Shown: positions 26,214-33,890 of the stretch, piece by piece
Layout of the letters: every line of letters begins with the position of its first letter
Numbering within the stretch: position 1 is the stretch's first letter
Origin: Bradyrhizobium lablabi
Lineage (GTDB): Bacteria; Pseudomonadota; Alphaproteobacteria; Rhizobiales; Xanthobacteraceae
Assembly (NCBI RefSeq): GCF_018131005.1
Contig: NZ_JAFCJK010000002.1
Span: 930,001 to 994,000 of the forward strand
Direction of reading: 5' to 3'
Length of the DNA: 64,000 nt
The notes under the pieces: model-generated
Database searches by the model: none
Told to the model about the DNA's origin: nothing
Seen by the model: only the letters and a program-made list of their open reading frames with translations
Translations under genes and position numbers: made by a program

Positions 26214-26648
26214 TCAGCCGATGCTTTCGGCGTAGCGCGCGAGCTGAGCAGAAAAGTCGACGATGAGCTGCTCGAGCGCGCGATTCTTCTTGTCGTCACC
26301 AAGATCGGGCACCGTCACCGTAACAGTGCGCGTGCGCACCTCGCGGTGGGCTGCGCGTAGCCGTCCCGGGTGCGCGCGTCCATAGGCTTCGAGGAAAGCG
26401 GCACGCTCGGCACCGGACAGATGGCAGACCTCGAAGATAATCGCGACATGTTTCGCCGGGATTGGCACCAAGTACGCAGGATTGGTGATCTGGCTCACGA
26501 AGGAGCGGTTCTTGCCGAGCGCCGCCGCGAGCTTCAGTCGCGTCCCGGACGGCCGGTTGTCGAGGGCGCGCCGCAGGATGAGCTTGTAATCCGCGACATT
26601 GCTGTCGCCCGGCCGGCTTGTATCCCCGCCTGCATCGGTCATATTCAT
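26214..26648 (-). CDS. Small helix-turn-helix regulator in the DHA operon
   Basis: The protein has 144 residues. An N-terminal DNA-binding module at about 22-75 is suggested by ILRRALDNRPSGTRLKLAAA, LGKNRSFVSQITNP (recognition helix) and PAKHVAIIFEVCHLSGAERA. A basic stretch and a C-terminal helix (NRALEQLIVDFSAQLARYAE) follow. It resembles Cro/C1-type HTH proteins without an effector domain. Its start overlaps the stop of the Enzyme I gene (ATGA), so it is co-expressed with the phosphorelay. It may be a co-regulator responding to PTS state, but no target is proven. The inverted repeat at 35396-35423 is a candidate site for this or an unlinked regulator. Confidence 0.7.
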   Translation of the reverse strand: MNMTDAGGDTSRPGDSNVADYKLILRRALDNRPSGTRLKLAAALGKNRSFVSQITNPAYLVPIPAKHVAIIFEVCHLSGAERAAFLEAYGRAHPGRLRAAHREVRTRTVTVTVPDLGDDKKNRALEQLIVDFSAQLARYAESIG

Positions 26649-28252
26649 GTGGTCACCCCGGCGACGGCTGCCTTGAGCCGAGCCACCGCAATCGGCGATA
26701 CCGAGAAAGTCGTCAGGCCTGTCGCCAGAAGCGCCGTCGTCAAGCGAGTATCGGCCGCGGCATCGCCGCAGAGCGAAACCTCGACGCCGCGCTTACGCCC
26801 GACCTCGACTGTTCGCGCGATCAGCGCCAGCACCGCTGCGTTGGCCGTATCGTTGAGGTCGGCGACGGCACCGATATCGCGCCCCGCAGCCATCGTGTAC
26901 TGGGTCAGGTCGTTCGAGCCGATAGAATAGAACGCCGCGCCGAAATCCTCCGCGCACAGCGCTGCTGCCGGCACCTCGACCATGATGCCGAGCGGTGGTC
27001 GGGCACAGGCGATTCCCTGCGTTCTGAGAGCCGCGAACTCTGCATCAAGCATGTCGCCGGCACGCTCCAATTCCGAAGGGACCGCGATCATCGGCAGCAT
27101 CACCTTCAGCGTCCCATGCGCAGCCGCCCGGCATAGGGCCCGCAATTGCACGCGAAACACCTCTGGTCGCGCGAGCGAGAGGCGGATGCCGCGCAGGCCA
27201 AGGAACGGGTTGCGCTCACTGTCGGTCGTCAAGCCCGCGATTGGCTTGTCGCCGCCGGCATCGAGGGTGCGGATCGTTACCGGCTTTCCCTGGGTCCAGT
27301 CGAGAATGCGGCGGTAGACTGCATATTGCGCGTCCTCTTCCGGCAGCCCTTGGGACACCTCGAACAGAAATTCCGTACGCACGAGACCAATGCCATCACA
27401 GATTGCTGGGTCGAGGCCAGCGAGGTCATCGGGCCCGGCGATATTGAGAAGGACCGCGATCCGCCGGCCATCAGCCGTGCACGCAGGCGCGAAGCGGCCC
27501 GCGTCGGCGGCAATCCGCGCTGCATTCGCGGCTGCCATGCGGAGTTCAAACAGGCGGCGCGTTTCCGGCTCGGGATCGAAGATCACGGTGCCGGCATCGC
27601 CGTCGACGAGCGCCAAGGACGGCGGCTGTCCGCTCCATGACAACGGACCGAGGCCGACCACCATGGGGGTGCCGCGCCCCCGCGCCAACATCGCAGCATG
27701 CGAGGAAGGTGAGCCCGCAGCCAGTGCGATGGCGCCGCCTTGCGACCAATCAGCGGCAAGAAAGGCGGACGGCGTGATGTCGTCAGCGGTCACGATCGAG
27801 CCACCGGCAATCCTGGCGACTGTATCCACGCCACTCAGATGCGCGAGCACGCGGTCACGGATATCAACGATATCGGCCGCGCGCGCACGGAAGTATTCGT
27901 CTTCGGCAGCGCGATAGCCATCGATCTCCACGTTGAGCGCCAATCGCCAAGCATGGTCAGCAGCTACCCCTTGCGAGATGACACCATATGCCGGATCCGC
28001 CAGTGCATCATCTTCAAGCATGGCGACCTGGAATTCCAGAATGTCGGCCACCTCTCCCCGACTTGTCTTGATCTGCTCGGCGATCTCCGTTCTCGCGCTT
28101 TCGATTGCCACCCGCAGCGCCGTCGCCTCCTGCGTCGGATTGTCGCTCGCCGTCCGCCTGGCCACAGTCGTAGTCAGCATGGTGACTGGCCCGATCGCGA
28201 GACCCGGAGAGGCAATAAGGCCATTGAGATGAATCTCTGCCACCGCGCTCAA
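26645..28252 (-). CDS. ptsI: PTS Enzyme I (phosphoenolpyruvate-protein phosphotransferase), dedicated to DhaM
   Basis: The protein has 535 residues. The phosphorylated His185 lies in AGSPSSHAAMLARGRGTPMV, and the PEP-binding C-terminal barrel is present (GIGLVRTEFLFE, TIRTLDAGGDKPI, NPFLGLRGIRLSL, GIMVEVPAAAL, YSIGSNDLTQYTMA, SLCGDAAAD with the active-site Cys). The N-terminal HPr-binding domain is full length. It transfers phosphate from PEP to HPr. In many bacteria EI and HPr are fused to DhaM; here they are separate genes overlapping by four bases, next to DhaM and DhaL. That makes it a private phosphorelay and not the nitrogen PTS EI (PtsP), which carries a GAF domain absent here. Confidence 0.93.
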   Translation of the reverse strand: MSAVAEIHLNGLIASPGLAIGPVTMLTTTVARRTASDNPTQEATALRVAIESARTEIAEQIKTSRGEVADILEFQVAMLEDDALADPAYGVISQGVAADHAWRLALNVEIDGYRAAEDEYFRARAADIVDIRDRVLAHLSGVDTVARIAGGSIVTADDITPSAFLAADWSQGGAIALAAGSPSSHAAMLARGRGTPMVVGLGPLSWSGQPPSLALVDGDAGTVIFDPEPETRRLFELRMAAANAARIAADAGRFAPACTADGRRIAVLLNIAGPDDLAGLDPAICDGIGLVRTEFLFEVSQGLPEEDAQYAVYRRILDWTQGKPVTIRTLDAGGDKPIAGLTTDSERNPFLGLRGIRLSLARPEVFRVQLRALCRAAAHGTLKVMLPMIAVPSELERAGDMLDAEFAALRTQGIACARPPLGIMVEVPAAALCAEDFGAAFYSIGSNDLTQYTMAAGRDIGAVADLNDTANAAVLALIARTVEVGRKRGVEVSLCGDAAADTRLTTALLATGLTTFSVSPIAVARLKAAVAGVTT

Positions 28253-28563
28253 GCCTCGCCGAAACCGTCATGCACAAGTGCAAGTACGGCAGCAAGCGCT
28301 GCCTTGGCATCGGAGCCGGTGACGCGGAAATGCAACGTCGCGCCCTGCGGCGCCTTCACGCGCATTACCTTCACCGGGCTCTTGGCGTCTGTCCAGGGGC
28401 CCCCGGCGGCGAGGGCAAGTTCGATCTTCGCGGCAAAACCCTTGGCACACTGCGTGAGCTTTACCGACGGCCGCGCATGAAGACCGACTTTATTGACGAG
28501 GACCGCCGAGGCAGTCAGCGGCACAAACGTTTGAGCCGCTCGGGTGACGTTGCCATCATGCAT
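28249..28563 (-). CDS. HPr-like phosphocarrier protein
   Basis: The protein has 104 residues. The phosphorylation site His29 is in VNKVGLHARPSVKLTQCA, as in HPr and its domains. The Ser46-like region (AKSPVKVMRVKAPQGATLHF) keeps a serine but lacks the usual methionine-rich IMGLM, so regulation by a serine kinase is unlikely. A short N-terminal extension (about 12 residues) is longer than in E. coli HPr. The start at 28563 is chosen over an extension to 28596. The gene overlaps both neighbours: dhaM upstream (8 bases) and EI downstream (4 bases). Confidence 0.9.
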   Translation of the reverse strand: MHDGNVTRAAQTFVPLTASAVLVNKVGLHARPSVKLTQCAKGFAAKIELALAAGGPWTDAKSPVKVMRVKAPQGATLHFRVTGSDAKAALAAVLALVHDGFGEA

Positions 28564-28957
28564 AGAATTCCTCCGCGCTGCGCTTGACGGCGGCAAGCGG
28601 TGAGCCGCCCGACGACTCGGTCGCCGCGATCACGGCCCCCTCGACGACCGGGGCATTGCAGACCACCACTCGCGCGCGCCGATCTTCAGCAAGCATCTCT
28701 ACCGCCATCTCGGAATTGGTCTCCGCTCCGCCAAGGTCGACCAGGATCGCGACACCGGCCGGCGACCAGGCCGTCTCGATCGCCGCGAGGATTCCAGCGA
28801 CATTCGTGCCGAGCCCGCCGTCGACATCGCCGCCGGTCCAGGCAAGCGGCACGGCGCTGCCCACCATCTGCCGCACCATATCGGCCGCGCCCTCCGCAAT
28901 TTTTGGGGAATGGGACACGATGACGATTCCGACGTTGCCGGAACTTGAACTGCTCAT
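28556..28957 (-). CDS. dhaM: PTS-EIIA-type DhaM, phosphoryl donor to DhaL
   Basis: The protein has 133 residues, equivalent to the N-terminal EIIA-mannose-like domain of DhaM. The phosphorylated His is His16 in GIVIVSHSPKIAEGA. GGDVDGGLGTNVAGILAAIE and ILVDLGGAETNSEMAVEML are family signatures. DhaM transfers phosphate from HPr to DhaL-ADP. Here it stands alone, with HPr and EI encoded by separate following genes. Start and stop overlap dhaL and the HPr gene, which indicates coupled translation. Confidence 0.93.
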   Translation of the reverse strand: MSSSSSGNVGIVIVSHSPKIAEGAADMVRQMVGSAVPLAWTGGDVDGGLGTNVAGILAAIETAWSPAGVAILVDLGGAETNSEMAVEMLAEDRRARVVVCNAPVVEGAVIAATESSGGSPLAAVKRSAEEFYA

Positions 28958-29568
28958 GAATCTACCTCGGACTCCAGTGTCTCAACCGCTGCCCTGATCA
29001 AAAGGGACGCCGAGCGTGACCCCGGGTCCATGTGACCGACGGAACGCTCGCCGAGAAACGACGCGCGACCGCGGATCGCAAGCATGGGAATAGTGCGATC
29101 GGCCGCTTGCACCGCCTCCGCCGCGATCGCCTTGGCATCGCCGCCCCCCGCCAACACTGCTTGCACCGGCACCAGGACATCGAGCAAGGTTTTCTGCCCC
29201 GCTTCCGAGCGCCCCCGCACTTTGACGGCATTAATCGCCTTCTCGGTCGCCGCGACCAGATCCGCTCGGGTCGACTGTTCCGGAAGCGCCTTGCCTAGCT
29301 CCATGAAGAAAGTCCCAACAAGCGGCCCGGACGCACCGCCGACTTTCATGACCAAGGTCATTCCAATCACTTTCAGCATCTCCGGCAGCGATTTATCGGC
29401 AAGGTCCGGCAATGCCGCGAGCACGGCCTCGAAGCCACGCTTCATGTTCAGACCGTGATCCCCGTCACCGATCGCCTGGTCAAGGCTTGTCAATTCATCC
29501 GCGTGTTCGATCACGGACCTGGCAAGCGCACGCACCAGTCTTTCCCTGGCCTCCCGATCAAGGCTCAT
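28954..29568 (-). CDS. dhaL: Dihydroxyacetone kinase subunit DhaL
   Basis: The protein has 204 residues. The ADP/Mg-binding motif AIGDGDHGLNMKRGF at 32-46 holds the conserved Asp residues. GGASGPLVGTFFMELGKALP and SVGHMDPGSRSA near the C-terminus complete the nucleotide site. DhaL carries ADP as a phosphate-accepting cofactor between DhaM and DhaK. Four-base overlaps with dhaM (downstream) and the ABC ATPase gene (upstream) tie the transporter and kinase into one operon. Confidence 0.93.
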   Translation of the reverse strand: MSLDREARERLVRALARSVIEHADELTSLDQAIGDGDHGLNMKRGFEAVLAALPDLADKSLPEMLKVIGMTLVMKVGGASGPLVGTFFMELGKALPEQSTRADLVAATEKAINAVKVRGRSEAGQKTLLDVLVPVQAVLAGGGDAKAIAAEAVQAADRTIPMLAIRGRASFLGERSVGHMDPGSRSASLLIRAAVETLESEVDS

Positions 29569-30572
29569 GCCGCGATCCTCCCACCTTTCGCATCGAAGAA
29601 CAGCGGCTTGTTGAGGCGCAGCGACACGACATCCCCGGCGTCCAACCTCGTCTCAGGATCGGCCAGAGTCACAACCGGCTGGCCGGCGAGGTCGAGGTGA
29701 AGATGGCTCTGATCGCCGAGGTGCTCGACCCGCTTGACGGTCGCCGACACGTCTCCGCCGCCGCGCGTGATTGTCAGGTGCTCGGTCCGCGCGCCGATAG
29801 TCTGCGCTCCGGACGGCACGCCGGCGAACAAGGACGCCGGCAGCAGGTTGATCGTCGGCTGGCCCAGCCGCGCCGCGACATGGTCGTTGATCGGGTTCTC
29901 ATAGATCTCGCGCGGCGAACCAATCTGCATCAACCGCCCGGCTTCGATCACGCCGATGCGCGACGCCATGGTCATCGCTTCCGTCTGATCGTGGGTTACG
30001 TAGAGGATCGTCGCGCCGAGATCGGTTTGAATCCGTTTGAGCTCGAGGCGCATCTCGCCGCGCAATTTGGCGTCCAGCGAGGAGAGCGGCTCGTCCATCA
30101 AGTAGATCGAGGGCGAGCGCACCAGGGCCCGGCCGATCGCGACACGCTGCATCTGCCCGCCCGACAGCTGCGTCGCCTTGTTGTGCAGCTTGGTTTCGAT
30201 GTGGAGAAGACGCGCGACCTCCTTCACCTTCGCCTGGATGTCGGCCTCAGACACGCGGCGGATCGGCGCACGTAACGCGAAGGCCATGTTCTCGAACACA
30301 GTCAGGTGCGGATAAAGCGAATATTGCTGGAAGACGAAAGCAACGTCGCGATCGGCTGGTGCATTGCCGGCAACGTCGCGTCCGCCGATCCGGATCGAAC
30401 CGCTGTCCGGCCGCTCCAATCCTGCGATCAGGCGTAACGTCGTGGTCTTTCCGGCGCCGGTCGGCCCGAGCAACGCGACGAACTCGCCGTCACCTATGGT
30501 CAGGGACAGATCCCTGACCACCTGCGTCCTGCCGAACGCCTTGGAGACCGCTCTGATCTCGACTTCAGCCAT
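29565..30572 (-). CDS. ABC transporter ATPase, CUT1/UgpC-type (glycerol-type importer)
   Basis: The protein has 335 residues. Walker A GPTGAGKTTT (36-45), Q-loop VFQQYSLYPHL, signature LSGGQMQRVAIGRAL, Walker B SIYLMDEPLSSLD and H-loop YVTHDQTEAM are all intact. A C-terminal TOBE-like domain (about 235-335) follows. It powers import together with its neighbouring ATPase, in the two-ATPase layout of GlpS and GlpT in the rhizobial glycerol importer GlpSTPQUV. The Met at 30572 gives an 8-base overlap with the upstream ATPase gene; an extension to 30665 lacks logic. Confidence 0.92.
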   Translation of the reverse strand: MAEVEIRAVSKAFGRTQVVRDLSLTIGDGEFVALLGPTGAGKTTTLRLIAGLERPDSGSIRIGGRDVAGNAPADRDVAFVFQQYSLYPHLTVFENMAFALRAPIRRVSEADIQAKVKEVARLLHIETKLHNKATQLSGGQMQRVAIGRALVRSPSIYLMDEPLSSLDAKLRGEMRLELKRIQTDLGATILYVTHDQTEAMTMASRIGVIEAGRLMQIGSPREIYENPINDHVAARLGQPTINLLPASLFAGVPSGAQTIGARTEHLTITRGGGDVSATVKRVEHLGDQSHLHLDLAGQPVVTLADPETRLDAGDVVSLRLNKPLFFDAKGGRIAA

Positions 30573-31662
30573 GGGCCGCTCCTTCGTGCAGCGCGGTTCG
30601 AATGGCCCGCCCCGTCGTCTTGTCGAAGATCGACAGCGTGTCGGGCCGAAAGTCGAGCCCGACATTATCGCCGATGCGAAAGGATATGCTGCTGGGCGAG
30701 CGGGCCTTGAGTGCGCCGTAACGCGTCGTCACGGTCACGATCTGCGTCGTGCCGAGATATTCGGACCCATAGACCTCACCCCGCACCACGCCGCGATCGG
30801 CGAACCGCACATGCTCGGGCCGGACCCCGAGGACGAGGTCGCTTTCCGCCAGCGCCTCTCGCGCCGCAGGAATGGCGATATCGCGCTCGCCGAGGCGGAT
30901 CGCCTGCGCACCGGATTGCAGGCCGCTGCGGAACGACAGGAAATTCATGGGCGGCGAGCCGATGAAGTCAGCGACAAAGAGCGACGCCGGCCGGTCATAG
31001 ATTTCGCGTGGGGTCGCAACCTGCTCGACGACGCCATCGTTCATCACTGCGATCATATCGGCCATTGCCATGGCCTCGAGTTGGTCATGCGTGACGTAGA
31101 CCGTGGTCGCGCCGAGACGGTCATGCAGTGCGCGCAATTCATGGATCATCGCCTCGCGCATCTCGGTATCGAGGGCGCCGAGTGGCTCGTCCATCAGAAA
31201 GCATTTCGGCTTGCGCACGATCGCCCGCCCGAGTGCGACGCGCTGCCGGTCACCGCCGGCGAGGCCCGACACGGACCGGTCGAGAAGATGGGAGATCCGC
31301 AAGATCCGCGCGGCCTCCACGACCCGCCGGTCGCACTCAGCCGCGCCGATGCCCTCGCACTTCAGGGGAAAGCCGATATTGCGCCGGACGTTCATGTGCG
31401 GGTAGAGCGCAAAGAGCTGGAACACAAAGGCGATATCGCGCGCCGAGGCGCGGTTCATCGTCACATCCTCACCGTCGAGCCGAATGGTGCCGGCCGTCGG
31501 CAGTTCCAAGCCTGCGATCATGCGGAGCGTCGTGGTCTTGCCGCAGCCGGATGGCCCCAGCAGACAGAGGAACTGACCGTCCTCTACCGTAAAGCCGGCG
31601 GCCCTCACCGCATGAAACGCTCCGAAGGATTTGTCGAGTGCCTCGACCCTGATCTGTGCCAT
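30565..31662 (-). CDS. ABC transporter ATPase, second subunit (glycerol-type importer)
   Basis: The protein has 365 residues. Walker A GPSGCGKTTT at 36-45, Q-loop VFQLFALYPHM, Walker B CFLMDEPLGALD and H-loop YVTHDQLEAMAMA are intact. The signature reads GLAGGDRQRVALGRA in place of LSGGQ-QR. Such a degenerate signature in one of two paired ATPases is typical of asymmetric importers, in which the two sites are not equivalent. A C-terminal TOBE-like region follows. It pairs with the ATPase encoded directly downstream. Confidence 0.92.
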   Translation of the reverse strand: MAQIRVEALDKSFGAFHAVRAAGFTVEDGQFLCLLGPSGCGKTTTLRMIAGLELPTAGTIRLDGEDVTMNRASARDIAFVFQLFALYPHMNVRRNIGFPLKCEGIGAAECDRRVVEAARILRISHLLDRSVSGLAGGDRQRVALGRAIVRKPKCFLMDEPLGALDTEMREAMIHELRALHDRLGATTVYVTHDQLEAMAMADMIAVMNDGVVEQVATPREIYDRPASLFVADFIGSPPMNFLSFRSGLQSGAQAIRLGERDIAIPAAREALAESDLVLGVRPEHVRFADRGVVRGEVYGSEYLGTTQIVTVTTRYGALKARSPSSISFRIGDNVGLDFRPDTLSIFDKTTGRAIRTALHEGAAHG

Positions 31663-31668
31663 CGCGCC

Positions 31669-31881
31669 CTACTCCCTGACCTTCGACACAATGGTGAACA
31701 TCACCGTCCCGAACAGGGTGGTCGCGAGCGACCAGGAATACAGCGTCAGGAAGAATGGTTGCATCAGCATGACGACACCGGCGGCGATGATCGTCGTCGC
31801 GATCGCCTCCAGCGGACCGCGTCGCAGAATCTTGTCCGCGAAACCGCGACGCGTGATGGACGGATTGGCATCGACAATCAT
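31669..31881 (-). CDS. 70-residue GlpU-like membrane protein of the importer
   Basis: The protein has 70 residues with two hydrophobic segments (AIATTIIAAGVVMLMQPFFL and LATTLFGTVMFTIVSKV). It lies between a permease (overlapping ATGA, start at 31881) and the ATPase genes. In the rhizobial glycerol operon glpSTPQUV a small membrane protein of unknown role, GlpU, accompanies the permeases; position and size match. The gene is short and easily missed, but its overlaps show that it is real. Its role is unknown; an accessory transporter subunit is inferred. Confidence 0.8.
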   Translation of the reverse strand: MIVDANPSITRRGFADKILRRGPLEAIATTIIAAGVVMLMQPFFLTLYSWSLATTLFGTVMFTIVSKVRE

Positions 31882-32831
31882 TTGCGGACGGCTCCAAAGG
31901 TGATGCCGCGCAAGAGATGCTTGCGCAAGAGCACCGTGAACACCACGATCGGCACCAGGAACAGCGTCGTGCCGGCGGCAACCGCGGGCCAGTCCTGTCC
32001 GCCTTCGCCGATGATGATCGGAATGAACGGCGGCGCCGTCTGCGCGTTGCCCGACGTCAGAAGCACGGCGAATGCGTATTCGTTCCATGCGAAAATCAGG
32101 CAGAAGATCGCCGTTGCCGCAATTCCGGTCGTGGCCTGCGGCAGTACAACCTTCACGAAGGCCTGGAAGCGCGTATATCCGTCGATCATCGCGGCCTCCT
32201 CGTACTCCCGCGGGATCTCGTCGATGAAGCCCTTGAGAAGCCAGACGGCGAGCGAGACGTTGACCGAGGTGTAAAGCAGGATCATCCCGAGCCGGGTATC
32301 CGATAGTCCGACGGTGCGGTACATCAGGTAGATCGGGATCGCGACCGCGATCGGGGGCATCATCCTGGTCGACAGGATGAAGAACAGCAGATCGCCCTTT
32401 AGGGGCACGCGGAACCGCGAGAAGCCGTAGGCCGACAACGTGCCCAGGGCGACGGCGAGCACGGTCGAACCAAAGGCAATGATCAGCGAATTGAAGAAGC
32501 GCGGCACGTAGTTCGAGGGCCCGGCGACCACCATGTTGCGGCTCCGAGCGATGCTGTCACAAAGACCCTGCGGCGGCCCCAGCGTCTTGATGAAGTCCGG
32601 CGTCTGGCGCGAGCGCGTCGTGAAGAGATTGCAGAAACCTTCGAGCGACGGCTTGAACAGCACCTTGGGCGGATAGGAGATTGCATCGTCCGGCGACTTG
32701 AACGCGGTAAGCCCGATCCATACCAGCGGGATCATGGTGATGATGGCGTAGAGCACCACGAGCGAGCCGGCAAAGCGCCGCACCACCGCCGACGGCTCGA
32801 CGACCGAATGCGCTGCGTTGGCTGACGTCAT
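31878..32831 (-). CDS. ABC importer permease (MalG/GlpQ-like)
   Basis: The protein has 317 residues with six transmembrane helices. The EAA loop for ATPase docking is visible as EYEEAAMIDGYTRFQAFVKV followed by VLPQATTGIA. The periplasmic loop between helices 1 and 2 is long (about 70 residues, FKSPDDAISYPPKVLFKPSL onward), as in CUT1 permeases. The Met at 32831 overlaps the upstream permease stop (32828) as ATGA; a longer frame to 33113 only shadows that permease. With the next gene it forms the membrane channel. Confidence 0.92.
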   Translation of the reverse strand: MTSANAAHSVVEPSAVVRRFAGSLVVLYAIITMIPLVWIGLTAFKSPDDAISYPPKVLFKPSLEGFCNLFTTRSRQTPDFIKTLGPPQGLCDSIARSRNMVVAGPSNYVPRFFNSLIIAFGSTVLAVALGTLSAYGFSRFRVPLKGDLLFFILSTRMMPPIAVAIPIYLMYRTVGLSDTRLGMILLYTSVNVSLAVWLLKGFIDEIPREYEEAAMIDGYTRFQAFVKVVLPQATTGIAATAIFCLIFAWNEYAFAVLLTSGNAQTAPPFIPIIIGEGGQDWPAVAAGTTLFLVPIVVFTVLLRKHLLRGITFGAVRK

Positions 32832-33787
32832 CGGCTTTTCACCTTGTTCAGCGCTTTCACGTAGATATTGGCAAGGCCGAAGACCGTCACGAACAGGATG
32901 ATCGCAAAGGCCGAGGAATAGCCGGTACGCCAACTCTCGAACGCCGCGCGCTTGAGCGTGATCGATGCGACCTCCGTGGTCGATCCCGGCCCACCGCCGG
33001 TCAGCAGGTTGACCATGTCGAACATCTTGAAGTTCTCGATGCCGCGAAACAGCACCGCCAGCATGATGAACGGCAGCGCCATCGGCAGCGTAATCGACCA
33101 GAACTGCCGCCATTTCGAGGCGCGGTCGACCTCCGCCGCCTCATAGATGTAATCGGGAATCGAGCGCAGACCGGCGAGGCAGATCAACATCACATAGGGC
33201 GTCCACATCCAGGCATCGACAATGACGATGGCCCAGGGGCTGAGCCTCACGTCGCCCAGCATCTGAAACGACGAGGCATCGCCGCTGGTAAAGAATGCGA
33301 CCACGTAATTGAACAATCCGATCTGAGGCTGGTAGAGAAACGTCCAGAAGTTGCCGACCACGGCCGGCGAAAGCATCATCGGCAGCAGAATGATCGTGGT
33401 CCAAATGCCGTGGCCGCGGAACTTCTTGTCGATGAGAAATGCGAGGCCGAATCCGAGGACGGTCTCGATCACTACCGTCCAGATCACGAAATGCGCCGTC
33501 ACCTGCATCGCCGCCCAGATGTCCGGATCGGTCAGGATCGACTGGTACCAGTCGGTCCCCAGCCAGATCGTCGGTGCATTCGGCCGGTTGGCGCGATAGT
33601 TGGTGAACGAGAGATAGATCGTCCAAAGCAGCGGGAAGATATTGATCGCGAGCAGCAGGACGATCGTCGGCGTGATGAAAAGCCAGGCGAGCGCCTTGTC
33701 CGACAAGCCCCGGATACGGCGCTCCACGCTCGGCCGGACCATGACGGCCTGATAGTTGATCCGCGAAGATGCACTCAAGTCGTTCAT
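32828..33787 (-). CDS. ABC importer permease (MalF/GlpP-like)
   Basis: The protein has 319 residues. After a short cytoplasmic N-terminus (MNDLSASSRINYQ) come six helices, the first being LAWLFITPTIVLLLAINIFP. The EAA motif is IYEAAEVDRASKWRQFWSIT followed by LPMALPFIML. The N-terminal ITPTI-LLL-INIFPL-WT pattern is typical of sugar/polyol CUT1 permeases. The start at 33787 is preferred to 33841. An interrupted perfect 9-bp stem-loop lies just upstream, between this gene and that of the binding protein. Confidence 0.92.
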   Translation of the reverse strand: MNDLSASSRINYQAVMVRPSVERRIRGLSDKALAWLFITPTIVLLLAINIFPLLWTIYLSFTNYRANRPNAPTIWLGTDWYQSILTDPDIWAAMQVTAHFVIWTVVIETVLGFGLAFLIDKKFRGHGIWTTIILLPMMLSPAVVGNFWTFLYQPQIGLFNYVVAFFTSGDASSFQMLGDVRLSPWAIVIVDAWMWTPYVMLICLAGLRSIPDYIYEAAEVDRASKWRQFWSITLPMALPFIMLAVLFRGIENFKMFDMVNLLTGGGPGSTTEVASITLKRAAFESWRTGYSSAFAIILFVTVFGLANIYVKALNKVKSR

Positions 33788-33852
33788 GATCTGGACCGAT
33801 CCTGGCACCGGGAGCGTCAGCGAGGCGACAGATTCCGGCAATCTCGAAAGGG

Positions 33853-33882
33853 GCCCGGAGCGCGCTCGCGCATGCTCCGGGC
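33853..33882 (-). promoter_or_regulatory. Intercistronic stem-loop between binding-protein and permease genes
   Basis: A perfect 9-bp inverted repeat, GCCCGGAGC (33853-33861) and GCTCCGGGC (33874-33882), has a 12-base loop and lies 9 bases after the binding-protein stop. No T-run follows. Such hairpins often stabilise or partly terminate the upstream mRNA, giving more binding protein than permease. The effect is inferred. Confidence 0.6.
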
Positions 33883-33890
33883 GGCTGCCG

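Noticed and set aside
26645..28252. Nitrogen-PTS Enzyme I (PtsP)
   Set aside because: The N-terminal GAF domain of PtsP is absent and the gene sits among DHA kinase genes.
30364..32274. Open frame of about 636 codons antisense to the two ABC ATPase genes
   Set aside because: Opposite strand to well-supported overlapping genes; composition typical of antisense shadows.
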